DNA of 10,798 bases. It comes from Oscillospiraceae bacterium (GTDB taxonomy: Bacteria > Bacillota_A > Clostridia > Oscillospirales > Oscillospiraceae). The notes beneath the pieces are model-generated. The model was not told the origin of the DNA. It worked only from the letters and a program-made list of their open reading frames with translations, and ran no database searches. Shown piece by piece: positions 1-7,606 of this stretch (position 1 is the stretch's first letter; each line of letters starts with the position of its first letter). A program made the translations under genes and the position numbers. The stretch covers positions 1-10,798 of the forward strand of contig JAFOBK010000254.1 of assembly GCA_017381835.1 (NCBI GenBank). Reading direction: 5' to 3'.

Positions 1-1
1 A

Positions 2-769
2 ATCGTGTACTGCGACATGACAAAAAGTGAGACATATGAGAGGGATTTGTTCTCCCTTGAGCCCGGAGATTATCTCATTTTGTGCGGCGGTGACGGCACA
101 TTGAACCGTTTTGTTAACCTGGTGGGAGATATGGAGCTCCATCATGATATCTTCTATTTCCCTCTGGGTACAGGCAATGACTTCGCAACGGATCTTGGTC
201 ATAAGTACGCCGACAATCCTTTCTCCATCAATGAATACATTCGACACCTTCCCTCTGTAGCCGTTAACGGGAAAACCTTCCGTTTTTTGAATGGCATTGG
301 CTATGGCCTCGACGGCTTCTGCTGTGAAGAGGGAGATAAGCATCGTCAGAATTCGGAGGAGAAAACCAATTATGCATCCATCGCCGTGCGGGGCCTTCTG
401 CGAGACTATCAACCGACCTCAGCCGTTGTTACCGTAGATGGTGTCGCACACCGATACAAGAAGGTTTGGCTTGCACCTACCATGTTTGGTCGCTTCTATG
501 GTGGTGGCATCATGCCGACCCCCAATCAGCACAGAGAAGACACTACCCAAAAGCTGTCTGTGATGGTTGTTCACGACATAAACAAGCTTCATGCACTGGC
601 ACTCTTTCCGTCCATTTTTAAGGGCGAGCATGTTCGGCACAAGAAGTACATTGATATTTTTGAAGGAAACACCATCTCTGTGGCGTTTGATCGTCCCACA
701 CCCTTGCAGATTGATGGTGAACTGATCAGAAATGTGAGCACATATACCGCGTCTATGTCACAGCATTAA
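2..769 (+). CDS. Diacylglycerol kinase family lipid kinase (5' end cut by window)
   Basis: This is the C-terminal part of a DAGK/YegS/sphingosine-kinase-fold lipid kinase. The family phosphorylates diacylglycerol or a related lipid with ATP at the inner face of the membrane. The nucleotide-binding GGDGTLN motif is encoded at 86-106 and the GTGND motif at 167-181. Further on come an FYGGG(I)MPTPNQ stretch and a C-terminal QIDGE, both usual for the family. The frame is open to the left edge. A GTG at 5 could serve as a start, but the residues before GGDGT match the interior of the family's first domain, and bacterial members are normally about 300 residues or more, so roughly 40-50 N-terminal residues probably lie outside. 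The gene ends 21 bp before the alarmone synthetase and is likely co-transcribed with it. The true lipid substrate cannot be read from the sequence. Confidence 0.9.
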   Translation: MVYCDMTKSETYERDLFSLEPGDYLILCGGDGTLNRFVNLVGDMELHHDIFYFPLGTGNDFATDLGHKYADNPFSINEYIRHLPSVAVNGKTFRFLNGIGYGLDGFCCEEGDKHRQNSEEKTNYASIAVRGLLRDYQPTSAVVTVDGVAHRYKKVWLAPTMFGRFYGGGIMPTPNQHREDTTQKLSVMVVHDINKLHALALFPSIFKGEHVRHKKYIDIFEGNTISVAFDRPTPLQIDGELIRNVSTYTASMSQH

Positions 770-790
770 CCAACTAAGAAAGGAATTCAC

Positions 791-1495
791 ATGGACACAT
801 ACTTTGATGCAAATATTCTGACCGGTACCGGCCTGTTGGCACCGGATGTCAATCACAAGAAAATTCGGGCATTTCTGCAGGAGCAGATTAAGCCTGTAAG
901 AGAACTCATGGCATACTATCAATGTGCTATGATGGAAGTCGAAACCAAGTTCAAAGTCCTCAGCCAGGAACTGTCTCTGGAATATGATCGAAATCCCATT
1001 GAAACCATCAAAACCAGGCTGAAGTCTATGGACAGCATCACTGACAAACTCCTCGACAGGGGCTTTTCCCTTACTCTTGAGAATATTGAGCAGCAGCTGA
1101 ATGATGTGGCCGGTGTCCGTGTGATTTGCGGACTTCCCAGTGATATTTATGAGTTGGCGGATGCGTTCCTGCGGCAGGATGATGTTCGCCTTATTATGAA
1201 AAAGGATTATATCGCGACCCCCAAAGAAAACGGATACCGGAGTCTGCACCTGATTGTTGAAATTCCCATCTTCCTACACGACGAAAAAAAGATGATGAAA
1301 GTCGAGGTACAGCTGCGGACCATTTCCATGGACTGGTGGGCCAGCCTGGAACACAAAATCAGATATAAGAAGGATATCGTCGTGGAAGAAAGTGTGGCCA
1401 ACGAGCTTCGCACCTGTGCAGAGACAGCAGCCGCACTGGACATGCGAATGGAGCAGCTACAAAAGTACATCAGCGCAAAAGCAATGGCAGAATAA
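791..1495 (+). CDS. Small alarmone synthetase (RelA/SpoT-type GTP pyrophosphokinase, RelQ/YjbM-like)
   Basis: A 234-residue single-domain (p)ppGpp synthetase that transfers pyrophosphate from ATP to GDP or GTP in the cytoplasm. Visible motifs are DRNPIETIKTRLKS (residues 66-79), the synthetase core DVAGVRV (105-111), GYRSLH (148-153), EVQLRT (172-177) with the probable catalytic Glu172, and WASLEHKIRYK (183-193). There is no N-terminal HD hydrolase domain and no C-terminal TGS/ACT region, so it is not a long Rel enzyme. Length and motif order fit the YjbM/RelQ group (about 210 residues) with a slightly longer N-terminus; RelP/YwaC is the alternative. The start is supported by AAAGGA at 779-784, 6 nt before ATG. 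Enzymes of this class are usually controlled by transcription and, in RelQ, by allosteric pppGpp binding. No own promoter is visible in the 21-bp gap, so it probably follows the lipid kinase in one transcript. Confidence 0.92.
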   Translation: MDTYFDANILTGTGLLAPDVNHKKIRAFLQEQIKPVRELMAYYQCAMMEVETKFKVLSQELSLEYDRNPIETIKTRLKSMDSITDKLLDRGFSLTLENIEQQLNDVAGVRVICGLPSDIYELADAFLRQDDVRLIMKKDYIATPKENGYRSLHLIVEIPIFLHDEKKMMKVEVQLRTISMDWWASLEHKIRYKKDIVVEESVANELRTCAETAAALDMRMEQLQKYISAKAMAE

Positions 1496-1538
1496 GGTTT
1501 TAGAGGGAAGAGATTTACAGATCACTTCCCTCTAAACC
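1496..1538 (+). terminator. Hairpin after the alarmone synthetase gene, probable terminator
   Basis: Directly after the TAA stop, GGTTTTAGAGGGAAG (1496-1510) pairs with CTTCCCTCTAAACC (1525-1538), a 14-bp stem with one bulged T and a 14-nt loop. The stem is strong and sits where the upstream operon should end, but it is followed by ATTCATACG and not by a clear T-run. It may be a weak or factor-assisted terminator, or a 3' stabilising hairpin. Confidence 0.55.
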
Positions 1539-1577
1539 ATTCATACGCTAATTTTGAACTTACTATGTCGTCAACAA

Positions 1578-1623
1578 ATGTTGACCTTGAGTTGAAATTC
1601 AGTTGTAGTTGACCGACTAAAAT
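1578..1623 (+). promoter_or_regulatory. Promoter with three tandem 11-bp activator-type repeats (site A)
   Basis: Three adjacent 11-mers, ATGTTGACCTT (1578-1588), GAGTTGAAATT (1589-1599) and CAGTTGTAGTT (1600-1610), share nnGTTG....TT. They are followed by 7 nt and TAAAAT (1618-1623) as the -10 box. The position 17 bp upstream of the -10 reads AAATTC (1595-1600), a poor -35, so an activator bound to the repeats is likely. One-turn tandem repeats running into the -35 region are how OmpR/PhoB-type response regulators bind. The same arrangement recurs at 7607-7652. A second possible -10, TATAAA, lies at 1629-1634. A perfect palindrome, GTCAACA-AA-TGTTGAC (1570-1585), overlaps the first repeat. 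Confidence 0.7.
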
Positions 1624-1659
1624 ACACCTATAAAACAACACAAGTAAGGAGCTGCCAAA

Positions 1660-2646
1660 ATGAATAAGTCTACAAGAAATACTCTGATCGGTGCCGGTAT
1701 TGCATCCAGCGCCATTGCCGCCTTTGGTGCAGTTTCTCACACTGTGACCAAGAAGCTGATCTCTGTGGGCATGGATCGTCAGGCTCCTGCTAAGTTCGCT
1801 GAGGCCAGACCCAAGTTTAACCGCAGCCCTGCCTTGCAGGGGGCAATGGTACAGCTGGAGCAGGCAGGTGAGATTCTGCAGAGCCGTCCCACCGAAATTG
1901 TCGAAACCATTTCAGGTGATGGGATCCGTCTTGTGGGACACCTCTACCGCTGTGAGAATGCTGAGCGAACCATCATCGCCATGCACGGCTGGCGGTCTGC
2001 CTGGTACCGAGACTTTGGCATCATATCCGAGTTCTGGCACAACCATGGTTGTAATGTCCTGTACGCAGAGCAGAGAGCCCAGGGTGAAAGCGAAGGCGAG
2101 TACATGGGCTTCGGTCTTACCGAACGCTACGACTGCGTAAGCTGGATAAACTTCCTCAATGAGAACGGATTCGACAAAACCCCTATCTACCTGGCCGGTG
2201 TCTCTATGGGCGCTGCAACCGTTATGATGGCTGCGGGTCTGGAGCTTCCTGGCAACGTGCATGGTGTCATTGCAGATTGCGGATACACTTCTCCCCACGC
2301 CATTTGGGAGCACATCCTAAAAAAGAATCTACATCTGTCCTATGGCAATCTGAGAAGGAAAACTATCGATGATATGTTCAAGAAGAACAACCAGGTAGAC
2401 ACGATCACAGATTCCTGCACGGATGCGATGAAGTCCTGCAAAACTCCCGTGATATTTATCCATGGTACAGATGACCATATGGTTCCCGTAGAAATGACCT
2501 ACGAAAACTACCAGGCTTGTGCCGCACCCAAGCGATTACTGATCGTCCCCGGTGCCGAACATGGCATGAGTTATTTGGTAGACAAGGCCGGTTACGAAGC
2601 CGCCTTGATGCAATTCTGGGCCGACTATGACAAGATCGCAACCTAA
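1660..2646 (+). CDS. Alpha/beta hydrolase, probably membrane-anchored
   Basis: A 328-residue serine hydrolase of the alpha/beta fold. The nucleophile elbow is GVSMG with Ser182. The acid lies in HGTDDHMVP, most likely Asp272. The catalytic His is His301 in GAEHG. HGW at 109-111 fits the oxyanion-hole strand. Residues 8-26 are hydrophobic and small-residue rich with basic residues on both sides, which suggests an N-terminal membrane anchor or signal-like segment with the catalytic domain starting near residue 75. The arrangement resembles the BAAT/YqkD-like hydrolases of Firmicutes, which have an N-terminal hydrophobic stretch; their substrates are mostly unknown. The start is supported by AAGGAG at 1646-1651, 8 nt before ATG. 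It is the first gene of the five-gene unit controlled by site A. Lipid, ester or thioester substrates are all possible. Confidence 0.9.
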   Translation: MNKSTRNTLIGAGIASSAIAAFGAVSHTVTKKLISVGMDRQAPAKFAEARPKFNRSPALQGAMVQLEQAGEILQSRPTEIVETISGDGIRLVGHLYRCENAERTIIAMHGWRSAWYRDFGIISEFWHNHGCNVLYAEQRAQGESEGEYMGFGLTERYDCVSWINFLNENGFDKTPIYLAGVSMGAATVMMAAGLELPGNVHGVIADCGYTSPHAIWEHILKKNLHLSYGNLRRKTIDDMFKKNNQVDTITDSCTDAMKSCKTPVIFIHGTDDHMVPVEMTYENYQACAAPKRLLIVPGAEHGMSYLVDKAGYEAALMQFWADYDKIAT

Positions 2647-2664
2647 GAAAAGGAGAATGACGCT

Positions 2665-3372
2665 ATGTTCTACATTGATTGGACCTACATTATTCTGGTT
2701 CTGCCTGCCATTGCTTTTTCTCTTTGGGCAAGCACCAGAGTCAATACCACCTTCACGAAATACTCCAAGCAGCGCATCCGTTCCGGCATGACTGGCAGCG
2801 AAATAGCAAGATCCATCCTGAATGAAAACGGTCTGCGTGATGTTCGCATCGAGTGTGTCGCAGGTAATCTTACCGACCACTTCGACCCCAAGACCAATGT
2901 GGTTCGTCTTTCCGAGAGTGTCTATTCTGGATCCACGTCTGCAGCCTTGGGTGTAGCAGCTCACGAATGTGGTCATGCCATCCAGCACGCCATCGGCTAT
3001 CTGCCCCTCAAAATCCGCAGTGCCATCGTGCCTGTGACAAATCTTGGTGCAAAGCTGTCCATGCCCCTGATTATGCTGGGCATTCTCTTTTCCTATGCCA
3101 GTAAGTATTTCATCTGGGTTGCCTACGCAGGTGTAGCTTGTTTTGGACTGTGTGCACTGTTTCAGCTGATAACGCTGCCCACCGAGTACAACGCCAGCCG
3201 CCGTGCAATCCGTTCCTTGGAAAGCTGCATGCGACTGTCCGATGATGAAATTGTCGGCTCCAAGAAGGTTTTGAATGCTGCTGCGCTTACCTATGTAGCA
3301 GCTTTGACCGTTACCGTTATGCAGCTGCTGCGCCTTCTGATCCGGGTCAAGAGAAATGACCGCACTGACTAA
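2665..3372 (+). CDS. Membrane-bound neutral zinc metallopeptidase (YugP-like)
   Basis: A 235-residue membrane protein with the zinc-binding HECGH motif at residues 100-104 (HExxH). An LPTEYNASRRA stretch at 171-181 carries Glu174, a likely third zinc ligand, as in the YugP/Zn_peptidase_2 family. Hydrophobic segments are visible near residues 8-22, 131-148, 150-170 and 206-226, so the active site should sit at the membrane surface. Length matches the family (about 225-235), so the gene looks intact. AAGGAG at 2650-2655 precedes the ATG. The gap to the hydrolase is 18 bp and to the first ABC gene 23 bp, indicating translation from one mRNA. Family members have no well-defined substrate. In this operon a role in membrane-protein turnover or in processing an exported product is an inference only. 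Confidence 0.92.
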   Translation: MFYIDWTYIILVLPAIAFSLWASTRVNTTFTKYSKQRIRSGMTGSEIARSILNENGLRDVRIECVAGNLTDHFDPKTNVVRLSESVYSGSTSAALGVAAHECGHAIQHAIGYLPLKIRSAIVPVTNLGAKLSMPLIMLGILFSYASKYFIWVAYAGVACFGLCALFQLITLPTEYNASRRAIRSLESCMRLSDDEIVGSKKVLNAAALTYVAALTVTVMQLLRLLIRVKRNDRTD

Positions 3373-3395
3373 ACTGCAAAAGGAGAAACCGATTC

Positions 3396-5165
3396 ATGAT
3401 AAAGCTATTACGATATCTTAGGCGAAAAGAAACCATCATGGCCGTCCTTTGTATCCTCCTAGTGTTAGGACAGGTCTATTTTGATTTGCTGCTTCCCGAC
3501 TTTATGAGTGATTTGACCATGCTCATTAACACTCCCGGCAGTGAAATGGCCGATATTTGGTCTACCGGACTTCAAATGCTGTGCTGCACCTTGGCCGGTA
3601 CCTTCCTGTGTATTCTTTCCGGATACCTGGCTGCCCGTGTTGCTGCAGGATTCAGCCATGCGGTACGAAGCAAATTGTTTGGCCATGTGCTGAACTTCGG
3701 CAAACAGGAAATGCAACAGTTCTCCGTTCCCAGCCTGGTAAACCGCACCACCAACGACATCAGCCAGATTCAGATGTTCGTCTCTATGGGCCTTACGGTT
3801 CTGGTTCGGGCTCCTGTTATGGCTATCTGGGCTGTATGTAAGATCCTGGGCAAGAGCTGGGAGCTTTCTGTGGTAACAGCTGTTGTTGCCATCTTCTTAA
3901 TCACCGCTTCTATCATCATTGTTTTGATTGCCCTGCCCAGATTTAAGCTGGTTCAGAAACTGAATGACCAGATCAACCGAGTTACCAGAGAAAATCTAAC
4001 TGGCATCAATGTAGTCCATGCTTTTAATGCAGAAGACTACCAAACCGAAAAATTTGAGGGTCCCAACCATCAGATGATGAAGACACAGATGAAAAACCAG
4101 CGTCTATTTGCCATCCTGATGCCTATGATGGGCCTTGGTATGAATGGTCTATCCCTGTGCATTTACTGGCTGGGCGCTCTGCTGCTGAACAACATCCCCC
4201 TGACCAACTTCCCGGGCAGACTGACTATGTTCAGCGACATCGTGGTTTTCAGCACTTATGCTGGCTTTGTCATTCTATCCTTCATGCTTCTCATTATGGT
4301 ATTCATCATGTTCCCCGGTGCTCAGGTATCTGCAGGCCGTATCAATGAAGTTCTGAATACCCATGCCAATATCAAGGAGGGCGACAAAACCCAGGGAAGT
4401 GAAACAGGCACTGTGGAATTCCGCAATGTTTCTTTCTCCTATCCCGGCACCTCTGAAAAGCAGCTTTCCAATATCAGCTTCAAGGTGAACAAGGGCGAAA
4501 CCATCGCCTTTATCGGTGCTACCGGCAGCGGCAAGACCACATTGGTCAGCTTGATTGCCCGACTGTATGACGCCACAGCCGGTACTGTTCTCATAGATGG
4601 TGTAAACGTGAAAAAATATACTTTCGACAGCCTGTATAACCGCATTGGTTTCATTACCCAGAAAGCCATTCTTTTCTCCGGAAGCATCAACGATAATATT
4701 CGCTTCGGTGAAAGCACCACTGCCTTTACTGACGATGTAGTAGACGAAGCTCTGGACATTGCCCAGGCAACGGAATTCGTCCAAAAGCAAAAGTTAGGCA
4801 AAGACCATCACATCGCCCAAGGTGGCAAGAATGTATCCGGTGGTCAGAAGCAGCGGCTTTCCATTGCTCGTGCTCTTGCAAGACACCCCGAAATTCTGGT
4901 CTTCGACGATTCCTTCTCTGCTCTGGACTACCGCACGGATGCAGCCCTCCGTGCTGCACTGGCCGAAAATCTGGAGGGTACTACCTGTGTGATCGTTGCA
5001 CAGCGCATCAGCACCATCCGAAATGCGGACAAGATCGTTGTCTTGGAAGGCGGCAAGGCCGTTGGTATTGGCACGCATCAGGAGCTGATGGCTTCCTGCG
5101 ATGTGTATCGCGAAATCGCCATGTCTCAGTTATCTGAAGATGAATTGGCAGACAAGGAGGTTTAA
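3396..5165 (+). CDS. ABC exporter half-transporter, degenerate-site subunit (permease + ATPase)
   Basis: A 589-residue half-transporter with an N-terminal six-helix exporter domain (about residues 1-310) and a C-terminal ATPase. Walker A is GATGSGKTT (374-382), the Q-loop is Gln422, the signature is VSGGQ (480-484) and Walker B ends LVFDD (501-505). The residue after the Walker B Asp is Asp505 where the catalytic Glu normally stands, and the switch histidine is replaced by Gln536 (VAQRIST). Both changes are typical of the non-catalytic subunit of heterodimeric exporters such as LmrC/LmrD, BmrC/BmrD and TM287/288. Its own signature is canonical, so it completes the active site of the partner. 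An AAGGAG lies ahead of the ATG, and its 3' end carries the AAGGAGGT binding site of the next gene. Multidrug, lipid or peptide cargo is possible; nothing here decides. Confidence 0.95.
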   Translation: MIKLLRYLRRKETIMAVLCILLVLGQVYFDLLLPDFMSDLTMLINTPGSEMADIWSTGLQMLCCTLAGTFLCILSGYLAARVAAGFSHAVRSKLFGHVLNFGKQEMQQFSVPSLVNRTTNDISQIQMFVSMGLTVLVRAPVMAIWAVCKILGKSWELSVVTAVVAIFLITASIIIVLIALPRFKLVQKLNDQINRVTRENLTGINVVHAFNAEDYQTEKFEGPNHQMMKTQMKNQRLFAILMPMMGLGMNGLSLCIYWLGALLLNNIPLTNFPGRLTMFSDIVVFSTYAGFVILSFMLLIMVFIMFPGAQVSAGRINEVLNTHANIKEGDKTQGSETGTVEFRNVSFSYPGTSEKQLSNISFKVNKGETIAFIGATGSGKTTLVSLIARLYDATAGTVLIDGVNVKKYTFDSLYNRIGFITQKAILFSGSINDNIRFGESTTAFTDDVVDEALDIAQATEFVQKQKLGKDHHIAQGGKNVSGGQKQRLSIARALARHPEILVFDDSFSALDYRTDAALRAALAENLEGTTCVIVAQRISTIRNADKIVVLEGGKAVGIGTHQELMASCDVYREIAMSQLSEDELADKEV

Positions 5166-5168
5166 TTC

Positions 5169-6944
5169 ATGAAAGACAGTCAACCCGCAAAGAAAAAGAC
5201 CGGTGTCACGCGAAAGTTACTTAGCTACCTGAAGGGTAGCAAATATATCATCCTGGCTGCTCTGGTAATGGCGGTCATCGGAGCCGTCCTGACCATCATC
5301 GGCCCCAATCAAATCGGTAAGATCACGGACTTTATGTCTGCCGGTCTGATGAGCACAATCGACATGAACGGTATCGCTCGTGTAGGCATTCTACTCATCA
5401 CCATCTATGCTCTGAGTGCATTGTTTTCCTATCTGCAAACCTACATCATGGCCACAGTGACGTTGAAATCCTCCAAGCAAATGCGGAAGGATATTTCGGA
5501 GAAGATCAACAAAGTGCCTCAAAAGTATTTCAACACGGTTTCCCAGGGCGATATCCTTAGCCGTGTCACCAATGATGTCAGCACTTTACAGCAAACCCTA
5601 TCCAACAGCCTGCCCAACATCATCAGCGCAGTGGCGCAGTTCATTGGATGCCTGATTATGATGTTCGTCACAGAATGGCGTCTGGCAATCTGTGTCGTAG
5701 GAATCACAGTGATCGGTGTCCTTCTGCTGGTAACCATTGCCGGTCGCTCTCAGCGCTTTTTCGTGAAGCGGCAGATCTGCGTGGGTGAAATCAATGGCTT
5801 TGTAGAAGAAATGTATTCCGGACACGATGTAGTACGCCTGTCCAGAGCCGAAAAGAACATCACCAAAAACTTTGATCAGCTGAACGAAGACCTATACAAC
5901 GCAAACTGGAAATCCCAGTTCCTCTCCGGTGTCATGCAGCCCGTTATGAGTGCTGTAGGCAATATGAGCTATGTGGCCGTCTGTGTAATCGGTGCTATGC
6001 TGGCAATGGACAATGTGATTTCCTTTGGTATCATCGTATCCTTTATCATGTATGCCCGCCTTTTCTCCAGCCCTTTGACAACCATTGCCCAGGGCATGAC
6101 CAACCTGCAAACCGCCACAGCCGCTTCCAACCGTATTTTTGAGTTCCTGGAGGCAGAAGAACTGGAAGACGAGAGTCATAAGACTGCCCGCATTGTAGAT
6201 CCCAAGGGTAATGTGACCTTCGACCATGTTCGCTTCGCTTATCCCACCATGCCCGACAAGATCATTATTAAGGATTTCAGTGCTACCGCAAAAGCTGGTC
6301 AGAAAATTGCCATTGTTGGCCCCACCGGTGCCGGTAAGTCTACATTGGTCAATCTCTTGATGCGATTCTTTGAAGTGAACAGCGGAAGCATCTCCATTGA
6401 CGGCATTCCAATTCAGGACATGAAGCGAGAAGATGTTCACGCCCTGTTCAGCATGGTTCTGCAGGACACATGGCTCTTTGACGGAACCATCCGCGAAAAT
6501 CTGGTTTACAATATGAAGAATCTTACCGATGCGGATCTGGATCGGGTATGCAAGGCCTGTAGCCTGGAACACTTTATCCGCTCTCTGCCCAATGGATACG
6601 ATACCGTTCTTGCTGAGAATACTGAGGTATCCAGTGGCCAGAAGCAGCTGCTCACTATTGCCCGAGCCATGCTGCAGGATAGCCCCATGCTGATCCTGGA
6701 TGAGGCTACTTCTTCCGTGGATACCAGAACCGAAGCCATGATCCAAAAGGCCATGGACGAGCTGATGAAAAACAGAACCAGTTTCGTCATTGCACACCGT
6801 CTTTCCACCATTAAGAACGCCGATCTGATTCTGGTTATGAAGGATGGCGACGTGATTGAAAAAGGCAACCACGAGGAACTGATGGCTGCAGGCGGCTTCT
6901 ATGCAAACCTCTACAACAGTCAGTTCGATTCCAAAACAGCATAA
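5169..6944 (+). CDS. ABC exporter half-transporter, catalytic-site subunit (permease + ATPase)
   Basis: A 591-residue partner of the preceding gene, starting 3 bp after its stop, with AAGGAGGT at 5154-5161 lying inside the upstream reading frame. Residues 1-320 form the six-helix exporter domain. The ATPase has Walker A GPTGAGKST (384-392), Q-loop Gln432, signature VSSGQ (487-491), Walker B LILDE with catalytic Glu512, and switch His543 (IAHRLST). Walker A, Glu and His are intact while the second signature residue is Ser and not Gly. This is the complement of the defects in the first subunit, so the pair should form one competent and one weak ATP site. Tight coupling implies equal synthesis of the two subunits. 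The substrate is unknown. Confidence 0.95.
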   Translation: MKDSQPAKKKTGVTRKLLSYLKGSKYIILAALVMAVIGAVLTIIGPNQIGKITDFMSAGLMSTIDMNGIARVGILLITIYALSALFSYLQTYIMATVTLKSSKQMRKDISEKINKVPQKYFNTVSQGDILSRVTNDVSTLQQTLSNSLPNIISAVAQFIGCLIMMFVTEWRLAICVVGITVIGVLLLVTIAGRSQRFFVKRQICVGEINGFVEEMYSGHDVVRLSRAEKNITKNFDQLNEDLYNANWKSQFLSGVMQPVMSAVGNMSYVAVCVIGAMLAMDNVISFGIIVSFIMYARLFSSPLTTIAQGMTNLQTATAASNRIFEFLEAEELEDESHKTARIVDPKGNVTFDHVRFAYPTMPDKIIIKDFSATAKAGQKIAIVGPTGAGKSTLVNLLMRFFEVNSGSISIDGIPIQDMKREDVHALFSMVLQDTWLFDGTIRENLVYNMKNLTDADLDRVCKACSLEHFIRSLPNGYDTVLAENTEVSSGQKQLLTIARAMLQDSPMLILDEATSSVDTRTEAMIQKAMDELMKNRTSFVIAHRLSTIKNADLILVMKDGDVIEKGNHEELMAAGGFYANLYNSQFDSKTA

Positions 6945-6954
6945 GGAGGAAGCT

Positions 6955-7545
6955 ATGAAAAGTATCGTTATTGACCGCGAATACGGCAGCGGTGGCCGAG
7001 AAGTTGCCAAGATACTGTCTGAGAAACTGGGAATCCAGTTCTATGATGGAAATCTCCTCCAGCTTGCCGGTGAATACTATGGCGTTGATATGGGAGCCAT
7101 GAGGGATTTTGATGAGAAAGGAACAGGAAGCTTTTTACATGATATGACTCTGGCTGCAGGCATCTTATCAGGCGATAATTCCTACAACAAACCTTATCAA
7201 GTATATGATGCACTGTCCCGAGTTATCAAAAACTTGGCAATGCAGCAGCCCAGTATCTTCCTTGGTCGGTGTGCTGACCAGGTTCTGAAAGGCACGGTAC
7301 CGGTTCTTCATGTCTATATCTACGCATCCGATATGCAGGATAAAATAACCCGCGCCAAGGAGGTCGATGGAATCCCGGAACAACAGGTCGGAATGTACAT
7401 AAAGCGCAAGGATATCCAAAGAAAGAATTACCGGAAATTCTTCGGTACGAAAGATGCCAATGCTATGCCTACCTATGACTTGTGTTTGAACACATCCACT
7501 CTCGGCTACGAGAAGGCTGCAGAAGCCATCCTTGCAGCCTTATAA
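6955..7545 (+). CDS. Cytidylate-kinase-like family protein
   Basis: A 196-residue protein of the cytidylate-kinase-like P-loop family (Cytidylate_kin2 type). Visible features are IDREYGSGGREVAKILSEKL from residue 6, then FYDGNLL, and the FLGRCAD stretch in the middle typical of the family. The expected P-loop Lys-Ser/Thr is absent: the loop reads GSGGREVA with Arg15 at that place, as in other members. CMP phosphorylation therefore should not be assumed; the family's reaction is not well established. An upstream in-frame ATG at 6901 would add 18 residues but lies within the preceding gene. ATG 6955 has AAGGAGG 4-5 nt ahead and begins at the conserved N-terminus, so it is preferred. It is the last gene of the unit, 10 bp after the exporter and followed by a strong terminator. 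Confidence 0.88.
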   Translation: MKSIVIDREYGSGGREVAKILSEKLGIQFYDGNLLQLAGEYYGVDMGAMRDFDEKGTGSFLHDMTLAAGILSGDNSYNKPYQVYDALSRVIKNLAMQQPSIFLGRCADQVLKGTVPVLHVYIYASDMQDKITRAKEVDGIPEQQVGMYIKRKDIQRKNYRKFFGTKDANAMPTYDLCLNTSTLGYEKAAEAILAAL

Positions 7546-7553
7546 CAAAAACG

Positions 7554-7601
7554 AAAAAAGCGACACCGATTCGGTCAATTCCGAATCGGTGCCGCTTTTT
7601 C
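7554..7601 (+). terminator. Rho-independent terminator of the exporter operon
   Basis: AAAAAGCGACACCGATTCGG (7555-7574) and its near-perfect complement (7581-7600) form a 20-bp stem with a single A-C mismatch and a TCAATT loop, ending in TTTTT. The A-run on the left arm would let it work in both directions. It starts 9 nt after the last stop codon of the five-gene unit and separates it from the next promoter. Confidence 0.93.
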
Positions 7602-7606
7602 AATGA

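Noticed and set aside
1578..1610. Tandem repeats as a CRISPR or iteron array
   Set aside because: There are only three 11-bp units with no spacers, set precisely against a -10 box; promoter control explains them better.
1522..1740. Minus-strand 72-codon frame over the promoter region
   Set aside because: It overlaps the regulatory repeats and the hydrolase start, with no ribosome binding site or family features.
4275..4801. Minus-strand open frames opposite the first ABC gene
   Set aside because: They are antisense to the ATPase domain with intact Walker and signature motifs and show no family features of their own.
6901..6954. ATG 6901 as start of the cytidylate-kinase-like gene
   Set aside because: It lies inside the preceding ABC gene and adds a non-conserved extension; ATG 6955 follows AAGGAGG and starts at the conserved N-terminus.
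5892..7010. Long minus-strand open frame of 372 codons
   Set aside because: It runs antisense to a fully motif-supported ABC gene, has no ribosome binding site and no recognisable domain; it is a codon-bias shadow.
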